A program made the translations under genes and the position numbers. Shown here one piece after another: positions 7,215-7,319 of a stretch of 7,319 nucleotides of DNA; within the stretch, counting starts at the first letter, position 1; each line of letters opens with the position of its first letter. The notes below the pieces were generated by a model, which did no database searches, was not told where the DNA came from, and worked only from the letters and a program-made list of their open reading frames with translations. Source of the DNA: Desulfobacterales bacterium (GTDB taxonomy: Bacteria; Desulfobacterota; Desulfobacteria; Desulfobacterales; JAUCGF01); assembly GCA_029940345.1 (NCBI GenBank), contig JAOZRC010000265.1, positions 1-7,319 on the forward strand, read 5' to 3'.

Positions 7215-7319
7215 TCAGTTCTCCGTTGTAAACCGGACCATTCGTTTCGTTTGACTTTCAAACGCATCCTGCGCGAGACGGCTTCCCGCGCTACAGCTAA
7301 CCGCACAGATAAAATATTT
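7215..7319 (-). CDS. C-terminal end of an upstream minus-strand gene, 5' partial
   Basis: A minus-strand frame enters at the window edge and runs 34 codons to a TGA at 7217-7215, one base before the ATG of the next gene. Such spacing is typical of translationally coupled genes, and the GGAG site for the downstream start lies inside this frame. The visible end contains SRLAQDAFESQTKRMVRF and closes with TTEN. It is too short to assign. A competing frame (7306 downward, fused to the next gene's frame) is also open here, but its N-terminus is Arg-rich and would ignore the good internal start at 7213. Confidence 0.35.
   Translation of the reverse strand, partial: KYFICAVSCSAGSRLAQDAFESQTKRMVRFTTEN
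7221..7224 (-). promoter_or_regulatory. Ribosome binding site fixing the start at 7213
   Basis: On the minus strand GGAG (7224-7221) is followed by seven bases and then ATG at 7213-7211. This is the best-placed site at this end of the window. It argues for the ATG at 7213 over any upstream start in the same open frame. Confidence 0.6.

Noticed and set aside
6953..7306. A 117-residue minus-strand protein starting at 7306
   Set aside because: Its first 31 residues are Arg-rich and ignore the strong ribosome site and ATG at 7213, and its last 30 residues look out of frame.

Overview
The window carries the end of one gene and two complete genes of a tripartite RND (resistance-nodulation-division) multidrug efflux operon on the + strand, followed by an A+T-rich, gene-poor and apparently decaying stretch, then the ends of a minus-strand locus. 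Lipoprotein-type adaptor and outer-membrane-factor genes place this in a diderm (Gram-negative) bacterium. Codon use is moderate in G+C, while the intergenic DNA is clearly A+T-rich. The general look (two kinds of palindromic repeat, a broken toxin-antitoxin fragment, a lipoprotein adaptor) would suit a proteobacterium or Desulfobacterota member, but the phylum is a guess and no ribosomal or other marker gene is present.

Efflux operon, 1-6100 (+). A NodT-type outer-membrane channel (1-1521, 5' end outside the window) is followed after 117 bases by a periplasmic adaptor lipoprotein (1639-2892), and 31 bases later by the inner-membrane RND pump (2924-6100). Together they would form a proton-driven pump-adaptor-channel complex that moves toxic compounds out across both membranes. 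The gap between channel and adaptor holds a long hairpin built from two inverted copies of a REP-like (repetitive extragenic palindromic) unit, with a run of nine C in the right copy. The pump has Asp401-Asn402 where AcrB has the Asp407-Asp408 pair.

Gene-poor stretch, 6101-6758. It holds a REP-like inverted repeat just after the pump gene, a 27-codon reading frame whose start looks like the N-terminus of a BrnT toxin and then breaks off, six copies of an ATGAGAAAT-type word in both orientations within about 160 bases, and a possible remnant of a helix-turn-helix gene on the minus strand. No intact gene is seen there.

Minus-strand locus, 7319-6759. A gene with a very good ribosome binding site starts at 7213, but its plausible protein sequence continues in a different frame after about 7050, so it looks frameshifted. 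One base before its start lies the stop codon of another frame open to the window edge, the arrangement of a tightly coupled operon. I do not recognise either product. This end of the window is the least explained part.
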